Assembly: GCF_001427305.1 (NCBI RefSeq)
Contig: NZ_LMFZ01000008.1
Coordinates: forward strand, 423 to 64,422
DNA from: Duganella sp. Root1480D1
GTDB lineage: Bacteria; Pseudomonadota; Gammaproteobacteria; Burkholderiales; Burkholderiaceae_D
Length of the DNA: 64,000 nt
Direction: 5' to 3'
Shown here: piece after piece, positions 36,378-46,181 of the stretch
Position numbering within the stretch: position 1 is the first letter of the stretch
How the letters are laid out: every line of letters starts with the position of its first letter
Program-made: the position numbers and the translations under genes
The notes under the pieces: model-generated
What the model saw: the letters and a program-made list of their open reading frames with translations, nothing else
Told to the model about the DNA's origin: nothing
Databases searched by the model: none

Positions 36378-37186
36378 TGCGCGAGCCTCAGCGAAACGTC
36401 GCCCGACAGCACGGCAACGCGGCCGGAAGGCGTATCGAGCAGCAAGCGGCCCTGGTCGTCCACGCCTGCCGCCAGGCCTTCCTGCTGGACTGTGCCCTGA
36501 TCGAGCAGTCGCACCGGCTGTCCGCGCCAGGCCTGCAGCGCGTTCCAGCGTTCCGTGAAGGCGGCAAAGCCGGTATCGTCGAATTCTGCCAGCACCGCGC
36601 ACAGGCGGCTAAGCAATTGCGCCAGCAAGGCATTGCGGTCCATTTGCGCCAGCCATGGGGCGGAAGATACCTCGCGGCCAATGGCCGCTTCCATCTCGTC
36701 CGGCATCAACAGGTTCATGCCGCATCCGATGACGGCCCAGATGGTGCCGTCCGGCGCAGCTTGCGTTTCAACCAGGATGCCGGCCAGCTTGGCGCCATCC
36801 TTCAGCATATCGTTCGGCCACTTGAGCTGGACCGGGACACCCAGGCCATTCACGGTTTCGGCCAGTGCCACGCCGACCGCAAGCGGCAAGCCCACCATGC
36901 GATGCAGCGGCGCGCGAAATGGCCAGGCGACGGAGAAAGTCAGCGATGCACCGGGCGCGGAAAGCCAGCTGCGGCCAGCGCGCCCACGGCCTGCGGTCTG
37001 GCGCTCGGCCACGCGCAGCAGCGGTCCGCGCAGTGCCGTGCTGGTCGACTGTGCCGCGGAAGGCACGCGCGCCAGCAGGTCGGCATTGGTGGAGCCGGTT
37101 TCGTCCACCACCTCAATGGCGACGTGGGAAGCGCTGTCGGCAACCAGCGCGCGGATCGCCGCAGCGGCGAGCGGTGTTGCATTCAT
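36374..37186 (-). CDS. birA: biotin-[acetyl-CoA-carboxylase] ligase
   Basis: 270 residues with the catalytic domain only: DETGSTNADLLARVP near 26, GRGRAGRSWLSAPGASLTFS (biotinoyl-AMP loop, about 68-87), LKWPNDMLKDGAKLAGILVE (about 121-140), and a small C-terminal domain. There is no N-terminal winged-helix DNA-binding domain, so it should not act as a biotin repressor. It attaches biotin to the carboxyl carrier protein. Overlaps coaX (ATGA) and the upstream SDR gene. Confidence 0.94.
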   Translation of the reverse strand: MNATPLAAAAIRALVADSASHVAIEVVDETGSTNADLLARVPSAAQSTSTALRGPLLRVAERQTAGRGRAGRSWLSAPGASLTFSVAWPFRAPLHRMVGLPLAVGVALAETVNGLGVPVQLKWPNDMLKDGAKLAGILVETQAAPDGTIWAVIGCGMNLLMPDEMEAAIGREVSSAPWLAQMDRNALLAQLLSRLCAVLAEFDDTGFAAFTERWNALQAWRGQPVRLLDQGTVQQEGLAAGVDDQGRLLLDTPSGRVAVLSGDVSLRLAQ

Positions 37187-37956
37187 GTGGTGCCCTTGCG
37201 CGCCTTGTGCGGCGCCTTGGCGAAAGCCCGGTCAAACAGCCAGTTCGGCAGCACGCGCAGCAAGCGGGCAATCATCCCGGCCCCGAAGGGAATCACGCGG
37301 TAGCTGTCGCCCCGTTCGATGCTGCGCGCGGCGGCCGCAGCGAAATCCGCGGGCTGCATCAGGAACGGCATCGGGTATTTGTTCTGTTGCGTCATCGGCG
37401 TGTCGATATAGCCCGGCGCAATGGTGACCACCTTGATCCCGCTGCCGCGCAATTCGACTCGCAGCGCCTCGCAATACACTCGCACTGCCGCCTTGGAAGC
37501 GCTGTACGCGCCGCCGCCCGGCAGCCCGCGCACACCGGCAACGCTGCCGATGCCGACCAGGCGCGCCGGGGTGCCCTGCGCGCGCATCGCGGTGATGAAA
37601 GGTGAAAACGTCGCCACCGTGGACGTGACGTTGGTGGCGATAATGGATTCGAAAACCGGCAGGTCTTCCGGCAGTTCGGTGATGGTGCCGTGCGAGATGC
37701 CCGCGCTGGCGATGACGATATCGCAGCCGCCGGCATGGGCCAGGAAGGCTTCTGCGGCGCTGCGCAGCGCCGCGTGGTCGGTTACGTCGGCCGCATAGCA
37801 GCGGTGGCGCTCCGGATTGGGCAGGGTGGCGGCAAGCGCCTGTAGCGCATCCGCGCGGCGGCCCAGCAGGCCGAGGGTGCAGCCTTGTGCGGCGTAATGC
37901 GCCGCCAGTGCTGCCCCGATGCCGCTGGAGGCGCCGGTGATGAAAACGCGCTTCAA
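37183..37956 (-). CDS. short-chain dehydrogenase/reductase family protein
   Basis: 257 residues when begun at TTG 37956 (MKRVFITGASSGIGAALA), with AAGG just upstream; a longer TTG start at 37989 would run into dsbA and adds an Arg-rich stretch not typical of SDRs. Rossmann motif GASSGIG, NVTS, catalytic Ser (about 143, IGSVAG) and YSASKAA (Tyr/Lys near 156-160) are present, so it is a classical NAD(P)-dependent SDR. Substrate unknown. Its stop overlaps the birA start. Confidence 0.88.
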   Translation of the reverse strand: MKRVFITGASSGIGAALAAHYAAQGCTLGLLGRRADALQALAATLPNPERHRCYAADVTDHAALRSAAEAFLAHAGGCDIVIASAGISHGTITELPEDLPVFESIIATNVTSTVATFSPFITAMRAQGTPARLVGIGSVAGVRGLPGGGAYSASKAAVRVYCEALRVELRGSGIKVVTIAPGYIDTPMTQQNKYPMPFLMQPADFAAAAARSIERGDSYRVIPFGAGMIARLLRVLPNWLFDRAFAKAPHKARKGTT

Positions 37957-37960
37957 GGCC

Positions 37961-38629
37961 TTACTTCTTCTCCGCCTGTGCCTTGGCAACGAGGAAATCC
38001 AGCACGGTCAGCGCATTGGCGTGCTGCTGCGCCTCGTTAGGCACTGGCTTGACGTTCTTGTTTGCCTCGGCGGGGGAGGTCATGTACTTGCCATCGACCA
38101 CCAGCATTGGCCAGTAGTCGACGCGATAATCGCCCATCATGCGCTCGATGCGGCGCAGTTTGGCGGCCACGCCGAAGCTGTTATAGGCTTCAGTGAACTT
38201 GGCCTTGTCGATGCCGTTGCTGGCGGCCCAATCGATCACCGCCGTATCGTTGCGCAGGGGATTACCCTGTTCGTGCATGGCGGCGAATACTTTCGCGTGA
38301 TTCTGTTCAACCAGGCCCAGGGCTTCCAGGGCCAAATACAGCTTCTGCTGCGGCAGCACGGACGGGCCGCGGCTCACGTGAACACGCTTGAAGACCACGT
38401 TGTCGCCCTGTTTCTTGACCCAGGCAGCCATGGCCGGTTCCAGCGCATAGCAGTGAGGGCAGTAGTAGGCGAAGAACTCGATGACTTCGACTTTCTTGCC
38501 GGTATCGACCGCCTGCGGTTCCGGCAGCACCACGTAATCCGTGCCGGCAACAGGAGCTGCGGTGGAAGCGACGGCGCCAAAGGCAACGCTGCACAGGACT
38601 GCGGCCAGGATCTGCTTAAACAGTTTCAT
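37961..38629 (-). CDS. dsbA: thiol:disulfide interchange protein DsbA
   Basis: 222 residues. Signal peptide to about residue 22, thioredoxin fold with active site CPHC in FFAYYCPHCYALEPAM (about 55-58) and a cis-Pro region GKYMTSPAEANKN. DsbA oxidises cysteines of periplasmic proteins. Lies between the second SPOR gene and the SDR gene on the minus strand. Confidence 0.94.
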   Translation of the reverse strand: MKLFKQILAAVLCSVAFGAVASTAAPVAGTDYVVLPEPQAVDTGKKVEVIEFFAYYCPHCYALEPAMAAWVKKQGDNVVFKRVHVSRGPSVLPQQKLYLALEALGLVEQNHAKVFAAMHEQGNPLRNDTAVIDWAASNGIDKAKFTEAYNSFGVAAKLRRIERMMGDYRVDYWPMLVVDGKYMTSPAEANKNVKPVPNEAQQHANALTVLDFLVAKAQAEKK

Positions 38630-38643
38630 CGCTTGGACTTCCC

Positions 38644-39348
38644 TTATTTTTGATTACGGACGACGGCAACATCGATGCCGTTTTCAGACAGCTTGGCGCG
38701 TACCTTGTTCATGGCTTCGACCTGGGTGAAAGGACCCATGCGCACGCGGTGCAGCACGCCGGCATCGGTGGCGCGGTCGGAAACCGTGGCCTCGAAGCCC
38801 AGCAGGGCCAGTTTGGCGCGGGTGTTCTCGGCGTCGCCCACTTCGCGGAAGGCGCCGGCCTGCAGGTAGTACACGAACTTGTCTTCGCCTGGCAGTGCAG
38901 GCGCCGGGGCGGCTGCCTGCGCCGGCGGCGCCGCGCTGTTGACCGGCGGCGGCGCGGCAGGCGAGGTGGCGGCAGGGGCGGGAGCAGGGGCTGGAGCCGC
39001 AGGCGTCTTGGCCGGAGCCTGGCCCTGCGCCTGGATGCTGTCCACTACCTTTTGCAGTTGGTCGGCTGGCGCCTGTTTCGCAGCTTCGCGTTCGAATTCG
39101 CTGTTCGCCTTCTTTACCGCTTCCTTATTGCCGTACATCGGCTTGTTCGGATCGGCGATCTGGCCGGATGCTTCATCGGTCGCCTTACCGTTCTTAGGCG
39201 CCTTGTCGGTGAACGGCGTCTGGCCCTTGGTGATACTCAGGGCCACGACGACGGCGATGACCAGGCCGATGACCAGGCCGATGATGAAGCCAACTAAGGT
39301 GTTGCCTTGTTGCTGACGCGAAGAAAAGCGAAGGGAACGAAAAGCCAT
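38644..39348 (-). CDS. SPOR domain protein, FtsN-like
   Basis: 234 residues from ATG 39348 (MAFRSLRFSSRQQQGN). One membrane span (about 18-42, TLVGFIIGLVIGLVIAVVVALSI), a linker with an Ala/Pro stretch of about 50 residues, then a SPOR domain (about 158-230; VYYLQAGAFREVGDAENTRAKLALLG, HRVRMGPFTQVEAMNKVRAKL). Type II topology and domain order are those of FtsN-like division proteins. It starts 7 bp after the argS stop and so is probably co-transcribed with argS and dsbA. Confidence 0.88.
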   Translation of the reverse strand: MAFRSLRFSSRQQQGNTLVGFIIGLVIGLVIAVVVALSITKGQTPFTDKAPKNGKATDEASGQIADPNKPMYGNKEAVKKANSEFEREAAKQAPADQLQKVVDSIQAQGQAPAKTPAAPAPAPAPAATSPAAPPPVNSAAPPAQAAAPAPALPGEDKFVYYLQAGAFREVGDAENTRAKLALLGFEATVSDRATDAGVLHRVRMGPFTQVEAMNKVRAKLSENGIDVAVVRNQK

Positions 39349-39355
39349 GTGGACC

Positions 39356-41065
39356 TTACATTTGGTTAGGAGCGGAAACACCGATCAGTGCCAGGCCATT
39401 GCGCAGCACCTGGCGGGTAGCAACCATCAGGGCCACGCGGGCCAGCTTGGTGGCTTCGTCTTCCACCAGCACTTTTTCGGCGAAATAGAATGAGTGCAGG
39501 GCGGCAGCCAGGTCGCGCAGGTAGAAGGCTACCTGGTGTGGACCCAGTTCGGCCTGGGCACGGGCCAGCACTTCCGGGTACTGGGCCAGGGCGGCCAGCA
39601 GGGTTGCTTCGGTCGGCGCGATCAGCGGCGACAGGTCGACGTTGGCCACGGAGGCTTCGTCGCCGCCCCAGTTTGCCAGCATGCGGCAGATACGCGCGTG
39701 GGCGTATTGCACGTAGTAGACCGGATTTTCGTCGGAGGTTTTCAGCGCGACGTCGACGTCGAACACGAATTCGGTGTCGGCTTTACGCGAGATCAGGAAG
39801 AAGCGCACGGCGTCGCGGCCCTTGGTGATGTCGCCGCCGCCGGACCATTCGATCAGGTCGCGCACGGTGACGTAGGAGCCGGCACGCTTGGAAATCTTCA
39901 CCTCGGCGCCGTCCTTCATCACGGTGACCATCTTGTGCAGCACGTAGTCCGGGAAACCCTGCGGGATGCCCAGGCCGACTGCTTGCAGGCCGGCGCGCAC
40001 TCGGGCGATGGTGCCGTGATGGTCGGAACCCTGGATGTTAATGGCCTGGGTGAAGCCGCGCTGGAACTTGACGATGTGGTAGGCGACGTCCGGCACGAAG
40101 TAGGTGTAGCCGCCGTCGGTCTTGCGCATCACGCGGTCCTTGTCGTCGCCGTAGTCGGTGGTGCGCAGCCACAGCGCGCCGCCGTCTTCGTAGGTGTGGC
40201 CGTTGGCAACCAGCGCTTCGACAGCCTTTTCCACTTTGCCGTCGGAGTACAGCGAGGATTCCAGGTAGTAGTTGTCGAACTTCACGCCGAAGGCTTGCAG
40301 GTCGATGTCCTGCTCGTTGCGCAGGTAGGTGACCGCGAAGGCGCGGATGTTTTCGATGTCTTCGACGTTGCCGGAGCCGGTCACCGGCTGGCCGTCGGAG
40401 GCGGAAACAGTCTTCTTGGCCAGGAAATCGGCGGCGATGTCGGCAATATAGTCGCCGTTGTAGGCCGATTCAGGCCATTCCGCGTCACCCGGCTTGAAGC
40501 CCTTGGCGCGGCACTGGACCGAATTGGCCAGGGTCTGGATCTGCACGCCGGCGTCGTTGTAATAGAACTCGCGGGTGACCTTGGCGCCTTGCGCTTCGAA
40601 CAGCGAGGACAGGGCGTCGCCCAGGGCAGCCTGGCGGCCGTGGCCAACGTGCAGAGGGCCGGTCGGGTTGGCGGAGACGAATTCGATGATGACGTTCTTG
40701 CCTGCCAGGGACTCGCTCTGGCCGAAGGCGGCGCCCTGCTGCAGCACGGACTTGACCACGGACTGCTTGGCGGCATCGCTCACGCGCAGGTTGATGAAGC
40801 CTGGGCCGGCGATATCGGCGGCGGCGACCAGCTGCTTGCCTGCAGGGTTTTCCAGCAGGGCAGCGACGATCTTCTGCGCCAGTTCGCGCGGATTCATCTT
40901 GAGCTGCTTGGCCAACTGCATGGCGATATTGCAGGCCACGTCGCCGTGCGAGGCGTCGCGTGGGCGCTCGAGCACCACGTTGGCTTTAACGTCGGAACCT
41001 TCCAGGATCGGCGCGAGGGCGGCCTGGAACAGGGAAATGATCTCTTGCTTTTGTTGGGCGAGCAT
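39356..41065 (-). CDS. argS: arginyl-tRNA synthetase
   Basis: 569 residues from ATG 41065. Class I motifs: [18 protein letters not shown] (HIGH equivalent, about 125-135), [17 protein letters not shown] (about 394), and the C-terminal anticodon-binding DALR domain. An upstream in-frame ATG at 41098 overlaps a TATAAT box at 41097-41102, so transcripts would start after it; this supports the start at 41065. Length agrees with E. coli ArgS (577). Confidence 0.95.
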   Translation of the reverse strand: MLAQQKQEIISLFQAALAPILEGSDVKANVVLERPRDASHGDVACNIAMQLAKQLKMNPRELAQKIVAALLENPAGKQLVAAADIAGPGFINLRVSDAAKQSVVKSVLQQGAAFGQSESLAGKNVIIEFVSANPTGPLHVGHGRQAALGDALSSLFEAQGAKVTREFYYNDAGVQIQTLANSVQCRAKGFKPGDAEWPESAYNGDYIADIAADFLAKKTVSASDGQPVTGSGNVEDIENIRAFAVTYLRNEQDIDLQAFGVKFDNYYLESSLYSDGKVEKAVEALVANGHTYEDGGALWLRTTDYGDDKDRVMRKTDGGYTYFVPDVAYHIVKFQRGFTQAINIQGSDHHGTIARVRAGLQAVGLGIPQGFPDYVLHKMVTVMKDGAEVKISKRAGSYVTVRDLIEWSGGGDITKGRDAVRFFLISRKADTEFVFDVDVALKTSDENPVYYVQYAHARICRMLANWGGDEASVANVDLSPLIAPTEATLLAALAQYPEVLARAQAELGPHQVAFYLRDLAAALHSFYFAEKVLVEDEATKLARVALMVATRQVLRNGLALIGVSAPNQM

Positions 41066-41096
41066 GTGAATAGCCGGGAACGTCTGAAAGAGGGAC

Positions 41097-41102
41097 ATTA
41101 TA
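41097..41102 (-). promoter_or_regulatory. candidate -10 element for argS
   Basis: A perfect TATAAT on the minus strand, about 32-37 bp before the argS ATG at 41065. No strong -35 is seen at 16-18 bp upstream (best ATTTAC/TTTACC). Confidence 0.5.
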
Positions 41103-41247
41103 CTTGTTTGCAAGAACGGGTAAATCAGGGAAAACAAGGGGTTAGGAGGCTTATCCCGGGGTACAATCTTGGTTTTCACAGATTTACCGCGATGAATACG
41201 GCCTCCCGGCCGTGCCGCCGGCCGGCGGGCGCGATGACAGGATTGCA

Positions 41248-43197
41248 ATGACTAAGAAAGAGCGCCCAACCTTATCCCTCAAACCAAAGGCTAAACCGGC
41301 TGCGCCGGCGGCCAAGGCGCCTCGTGCGCAGGGGGATGGCGGACAGCGTTCGGCTGGTTCTGACCGCCCGCGCGCCGCTGGCCCGCGCCCGGCCGGGCAA
41401 TCCCGCAGTGAATCTGCCCCACGCGGCAACGGGCCGCGCCCGAGCGGCGAAGGCGCCCAACGCGGCTTCGGACCACGTCCGGACCGCGAAAACCGTGGCG
41501 AGGGGCGCAGCGAGGGGCGCGGCGAGCGCGAACAGCGCGGCGCCACTCCGCGTTCGGACCGCGAAAATCGCGGGGAAGGCCACGACGACCGTGGCCAACG
41601 CAGCTTGGGCCCGCGCGCCGGCGGCGAAAACCGTGGCGAAGGGCGCGGCGAGCGCGAACAGCGCGGCTTCGGCCGACGCGAAGGCGCCGAGTTTCGCAAC
41701 GACTCGCGCGCAGAGGGCAACCAGCGTGGTTTCGGCCGTGCAGCGGGTGGGGAGGACAATGGTTCCGGCTCGCCCTGGGGTGCCCGCAAGCCGGCCCCTC
41801 GTGGTGCGCACACGCCGCCAGCACCGCGTGCCCCAGGCAAGCCAGCCATCCGCGAAAGCCACCACCGCGACCTGAAACCGCGCCTGCAGACCGAATTCCA
41901 GTCCGAGCTGAAACAAGATTCGCTGGCGTTCGCAATCCTGGGCGCCGCAACTGCCTCAGCCGAAGTCCTGCAAGGCACCGCTTTGCCGCAGGCACTGGCC
42001 GCAGTGTTCGCAAACAATAACGCCACCCCGCAAGCCCGCGGTGCAATCCAGGACATCGCCTACCGCGCGATGCGCCAACTGGCCTTGAGTGAAATCCTGA
42101 TCGGCCTGATGGCGCCGAAAGCCCCGGACCCGCTGGTCCGGTCGCTGCTCGCCGTCGCCTTGCCGCTGATGCACCCGGCCGATGGCAGCCCGGCCCCATA
42201 CGAAGCCTTCACGGTAGTCGACCAGGCCGTCACCGCGGCCTGCTCCCACCCGGACACGGCGCGCGCAAAAAACATGGTCAACGCCCTGCTGCGCCGCTTC
42301 CTGCGGGAGAAAGAAGAGTTGCTGGACGAAGCCTTGCAACAACCGGAAGCTAAATATAACTACCCGCAGTGGTGGATCGACTCCGTCATCACCGCCTACC
42401 CGAAAGACTGGGAACAGGTGCTGGCCGCCGGTAACAAGGCCCCGCCGCTGACGCTGCGCGTCAACACCCGCCACACCTCGCTGGCCGACTACCTGGCGCG
42501 CCTGGCGCAAGAAGGCATCGAAGCCACCCAGGTTGGCGACTTTGCCGTCCGCCTGGCCAAGCCGGTGCCGGTGCACCAGATTCCCGGTTTCGACGAAGGC
42601 GATGTCTCGGTGCAGGATGCCGGTGCCCAACTGGCGGCGCCGTTGCTGGACGTACAAGCCGGCATGCGCGTGCTGGACGCCTGCGCTGCCCCCGGCGGCA
42701 AGACTTGCCACATCCTCGAACTCGCCGATGTCAATTTAACAGCATTGGATGCCGATCCGAAGCGCCTGCAACGCGTGCAGGAAAACCTCGACCGTCTGCA
42801 ATTGCACGCAACTTTGCAGCCGGCAGAGGCCCAAGCCGACGCCTGGTGGGACGGCCAGCAGTTCGACCGCATCCTGGCCGACGTGCCTTGCACCGCCTCC
42901 GGCATCGTGCGCCGCCACCCGGATATCCGCTGGTTGCGCCGCAAGAGCGACACCCGCCAACTTGCAACACTTTCGTCGCAAATTCTCGACAACCTTTGGA
43001 AAATGCTCGCCCCCAATGGTAAATTGCTGTTCGTGACATGTTCGTTGTGGCCGCAGGAGTCCGAGGCGCAGGCGGCCGCTTTCGCGGTGCGCAACCGCGC
43101 CACCCGCCTCGATGCGCCGGGCCAATTGCTGCCCCTGGGCGGCGCCGAGCAGGATCACGATGGTTTGTTCTACGCATTGTTCCAGAAAGATGCGTAA
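41248..43197 (+). CDS. rsmB: 16S rRNA m5C967 methyltransferase RsmB with long RG-rich N-terminus
   Basis: 649 residues from ATG 41248 with AGGA upstream; E. coli RsmB has 429. Residues 1 to about 210 are low-complexity, rich in Arg, Gly, Glu and Pro, with repeated units of the kind DRENRGEG and GEREQRG. The NusB-like RNA-binding domain follows (about 225-350), then the methyltransferase with [19 protein letters not shown] (SAM site, about 477-495) and the catalytic cysteine in [21 protein letters not shown] (about 546-566). The last is the RsmB signature. It methylates C967 of 16S rRNA. DUF4390 and the ntrYX genes follow. Confidence 0.92.
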   Translation: MTKKERPTLSLKPKAKPAAPAAKAPRAQGDGGQRSAGSDRPRAAGPRPAGQSRSESAPRGNGPRPSGEGAQRGFGPRPDRENRGEGRSEGRGEREQRGATPRSDRENRGEGHDDRGQRSLGPRAGGENRGEGRGEREQRGFGRREGAEFRNDSRAEGNQRGFGRAAGGEDNGSGSPWGARKPAPRGAHTPPAPRAPGKPAIRESHHRDLKPRLQTEFQSELKQDSLAFAILGAATASAEVLQGTALPQALAAVFANNNATPQARGAIQDIAYRAMRQLALSEILIGLMAPKAPDPLVRSLLAVALPLMHPADGSPAPYEAFTVVDQAVTAACSHPDTARAKNMVNALLRRFLREKEELLDEALQQPEAKYNYPQWWIDSVITAYPKDWEQVLAAGNKAPPLTLRVNTRHTSLADYLARLAQEGIEATQVGDFAVRLAKPVPVHQIPGFDEGDVSVQDAGAQLAAPLLDVQAGMRVLDACAAPGGKTCHILELADVNLTALDADPKRLQRVQENLDRLQLHATLQPAEAQADAWWDGQQFDRILADVPCTASGIVRRHPDIRWLRRKSDTRQLATLSSQILDNLWKMLAPNGKLLFVTCSLWPQESEAQAAAFAVRNRATRLDAPGQLLPLGGAEQDHDGLFYALFQKDA

Positions 43198-43795
43198 CCC
43201 TTTGACGAGCACCAGGCAAGTGATCCAAAGATTTCTTCGACTCCTTTGCTGGCAGTTGCTGTTGACGCTTGCGTGTGCGTTACCGCACGCCGCCCACGCC
43301 TCCGACGAGACGGTGGAGATCACGCGCGCCTATATCGAGGCGGCGGAAGAGGGATACCGCCTGTCCTCTGCGTACTCGTTCGAGCTAAGCCACGGCATGG
43401 AAGAAACGGTGCAATCGGGCGTCCCGCTGCACTTCACCACGGAAATCAGCTTTACCCGCCCGCGCTGGTACTGGTTCGATGAAAAAGCCGTCACCGCCAA
43501 GCGCACCCACAAGCTGTGGTACGACGTGCTGATACGCCAGTACTACGTCAAGATCGTCGGTTCCGTTGCCCAGCCTTTCCAGACGCTGGACGAAGCCCTG
43601 TTTTTCATCCGCCGGCCTACCCGCTGGGTAGTCGCGCCGCGCGGCGCCCTGAAGGTGGGCGAAACGTATAACGTGACACTGCGCATGGGCATGGACAAGG
43701 ATTTCCTGCCAAAACCGATCCAGGTCAACGCCTTCAACAACAGCGAGTGGCGACTCTCGTCCAGCAAAAAAACCTTCCAGTACAGGGCTGAGTAA
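43190..43795 (+). CDS. DUF4390 family exported protein
   Basis: 201 residues from ATG 43190, which overlaps the rsmB end by 8 bp. A signal peptide (about 13-37) is followed by a beta-rich domain with FELSHGMEETVQSGVPLHFTTEISFTRPRWYWFDEK and ALKVGETYNVTLRMGMDKDFLPKPIQVNAF, typical of DUF4390. The family is nearly always located between rsmB and the ntrY gene in betaproteobacteria, so a link to that sensor is possible but unproven. Confidence 0.88.
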   Translation: MRNPLTSTRQVIQRFLRLLCWQLLLTLACALPHAAHASDETVEITRAYIEAAEEGYRLSSAYSFELSHGMEETVQSGVPLHFTTEISFTRPRWYWFDEKAVTAKRTHKLWYDVLIRQYYVKIVGSVAQPFQTLDEALFFIRRPTRWVVAPRGALKVGETYNVTLRMGMDKDFLPKPIQVNAFNNSEWRLSSSKKTFQYRAE

Positions 43796-46081
43796 GTGAC
43801 GTCTGCCCTCAGGTATTTGTTTGTCGTCGCTGGCGCGATCTGCAGCATATTGCTGTTCCTGCTCGCCTCGGCCTCGGACAATTCCGGCTTCTTCGACCGC
43901 TATTACGGCTGGCTGCTTGGCCTGAACGCCTCTGTCGCGCTGGCGCTGGTGCTGCTGGTCGGCGTTTCGCTGTTCCGGCTCTACTCCCGCTACAAGAGCG
44001 GCAAGTTCGGTTCGCGCCTGATGACCCGGCTGGTGGTGCTGTTTGCCGCCATCGGCGTGTTGCCCGGCCTGGTGATCTTCCTGGTGTCGGTGCAGTTCGT
44101 GTCGCACTCCATCGATTCCTGGTTCAATGTGCGGGTGGAAGAAGCGCTGGATGCAGGCCTGGACCTGGGCCGCTCGGCGCTCGACGAATCGCTGGCCGAA
44201 CTGGAAGCACAGGCGCGCGGCACCGTGCGCCAACTGGCCGAAGACCCGTTCTATTCCGCGCCGGCCACGCTGGCGCGCTTTGTGCGGCGCCACCCCGGCA
44301 CCCAGAGCGCCATCATTGTCGATGCCGACGGCGGCCTGATTGTGTCCGCCATGGGCGAGCGCCGCATCAACCTGTCGGCCGACCTGCCCTCGGCGGCCAT
44401 GCTGAACAAGGCCAAGGACGATCCTTCCTATTCCGCCTACGAAGGCGGCGGTGAACTGCGCGAGGACCGCGCCGGCGCCGCGCAACCGGCGCCGTTCGAT
44501 GCCAACAGCGTGCTGCGCCTGCGCGTGCTGATGGCAATTCCCGACCCGGTGCAGCCGTCCGGCGCCCACCTGGCGCCGCGCTACCTGCAGATCATCCAGG
44601 CGGTGCCGCAGAAACTGGCCAGCAATGGCGAAATGCTGCGTACCGCCTTCTCGGAATACAAAGAGCGCTTCGTGGCCCGCGTCGGCTTGCGCAAGATGTA
44701 TATCGAAACGCTGACCTTGACGCTGCTGCTGGCGGTGTTCGGTGCCATCGCAGCTGCCTTCCTGATCGCAAACGACCTGGCGCAGCCGCTGCTGCTGCTG
44801 GCCGAAGGCACCCGCGCCGTGGCCGAAGGCGACCTGTCGCCGCGCCCGATCGTCGCCAGCTCGGACGAACTGGGCACGCTGACCCAATCCTTCAATACCA
44901 TGACACGCCAGTTGTCCGAAGCGCGCAGCGCCGTCGAACGCAACCGCATCGCGCTGCAGAACGCCAAGGCCCACCTGGAGTCGGTGCTGGCCAATATGTC
45001 GGCGGGGGTGATGGTGCTGGATTCGGATTTCCGCCTGGTTACCTGTAACGATTCGGTCGAGCGCATCCTGCAGCATGCCGGCGTGACCCTGATCGGCCAG
45101 CCGCTGGCCGAAGTGGAAGGCATGCATGAATTTGCCGGCGCCATTATCAACGCCTTCTCGGCGCAGTCGGCGCAGACCGCGGCCGGCCGCAACCTGCAGC
45201 GCTTGCACTGGCAGCGCCAGATCGAGATCCCACGCCCGCCCGGCAGCGCAGAAGAAAATGAACTGATCCTGCTGACGCGCGGCTCGCGCCTGCCGCTGGA
45301 AACCGGCAGCGGATACATCGTCGTGTTCGACGATATCACCGACGTGATCTCGGCCCAGCGCTCGATCGCCTGGGGTGAGGTAGCGCGCCGCCTGGCCCAT
45401 GAAATCAAAAACCCGCTGACGCCTATCCAGCTCTCAGCGGAACGCCTGCAAATGAAGCTTGAATCCAAGCTGGCGGGCCCCGATGTGGAACTGCTCAACA
45501 AAGCCTCCACCACCATCGTCAATCAGGTCGCCGCCATGAAACGCATGGTCGACGACTTCCGCGATTACGCCCGCACCCCGCCTGCCGTGCTGCAGCCGCT
45601 CGACTTGAATGCCCTGGTCGAGGACATCCTGCACCTGTACGTGAGCGGGGAGGGCAACGACATCATCCACGCCAACCTGGCGCCGGCCCTGCCCATGGTC
45701 CTGGGCGACGACACACAATTGCGCCAGGTGATCCACAACCTGCTGCAAAATGCGCAGGACGCGCTGCAGGAGCATCCCCCTGCCGGCGCCGAGCCTCGCA
45801 TCGACGTGGTCACGGAAGGCATCATCTACCAGAGTGCGGACGGCGGCACACGTATTGCGGTGCGGCTCTCAATCTCGGACAATGGCCCCGGATTTGCACC
45901 GAAAATCCTGGCCAATGCGTTCGAACCGTATGTGACGTCGAAGGCGAAGGGCACGGGCCTGGGCCTGGCGATGGTGAAAAAGATTATCGAGGAACACGGG
46001 GGCCGGATCGATATCCAGAACCGTGACGATAGTAGTGGAGCGTCGGTGCTGATTTTGCTGTTAAAGTTGGCGTCGGTGTAG
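43796..46081 (+). CDS. ntrY: NtrY-like membrane sensor histidine kinase
   Basis: 761 residues, GTG start 3 bp after the DUF4390 stop codon begins. N-terminal membrane helices (about 7-30, 41-62 and 78-105), a periplasmic region (about 105-300), a further helix near 300-325, HAMP (about 325-380), PAS (about 400-500), then HisKA with the phosphorylated His near 534 (RRLAHEIKNPLTPIQLSAERL) and HATPase with DNGPGFAPKILANAFEPYVTSKAKGTGLGLAMVKK. Layout is that of NtrY, which with NtrX controls nitrogen, redox or envelope genes in different bacteria. Confidence 0.9.
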   Translation: MTSALRYLFVVAGAICSILLFLLASASDNSGFFDRYYGWLLGLNASVALALVLLVGVSLFRLYSRYKSGKFGSRLMTRLVVLFAAIGVLPGLVIFLVSVQFVSHSIDSWFNVRVEEALDAGLDLGRSALDESLAELEAQARGTVRQLAEDPFYSAPATLARFVRRHPGTQSAIIVDADGGLIVSAMGERRINLSADLPSAAMLNKAKDDPSYSAYEGGGELREDRAGAAQPAPFDANSVLRLRVLMAIPDPVQPSGAHLAPRYLQIIQAVPQKLASNGEMLRTAFSEYKERFVARVGLRKMYIETLTLTLLLAVFGAIAAAFLIANDLAQPLLLLAEGTRAVAEGDLSPRPIVASSDELGTLTQSFNTMTRQLSEARSAVERNRIALQNAKAHLESVLANMSAGVMVLDSDFRLVTCNDSVERILQHAGVTLIGQPLAEVEGMHEFAGAIINAFSAQSAQTAAGRNLQRLHWQRQIEIPRPPGSAEENELILLTRGSRLPLETGSGYIVVFDDITDVISAQRSIAWGEVARRLAHEIKNPLTPIQLSAERLQMKLESKLAGPDVELLNKASTTIVNQVAAMKRMVDDFRDYARTPPAVLQPLDLNALVEDILHLYVSGEGNDIIHANLAPALPMVLGDDTQLRQVIHNLLQNAQDALQEHPPAGAEPRIDVVTEGIIYQSADGGTRIAVRLSISDNGPGFAPKILANAFEPYVTSKAKGTGLGLAMVKKIIEEHGGRIDIQNRDDSSGASVLILLLKLASV

Positions 46082-46181
46082 TTGGCATAATATTGTTGGA
46101 CTAATAAAATCATTGTCGCGCCGACAGGTATAGAATGCCTGCGTAGAGAGCGATAAAAATGAGGGAAGGGGCAAGGGATAC

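Noticed and set aside
41460..41740. Repetitive DNA within rsmB considered as a CRISPR or tandem repeat array
   Set aside because: Units vary in length and sequence, stay in frame and encode an RG-rich protein segment; there are no unique spacers.
43385..45400. 671-codon open frame antisense to the NtrY-like kinase
   Set aside because: No domain, biased composition, and the sense strand has complete kinase motifs.
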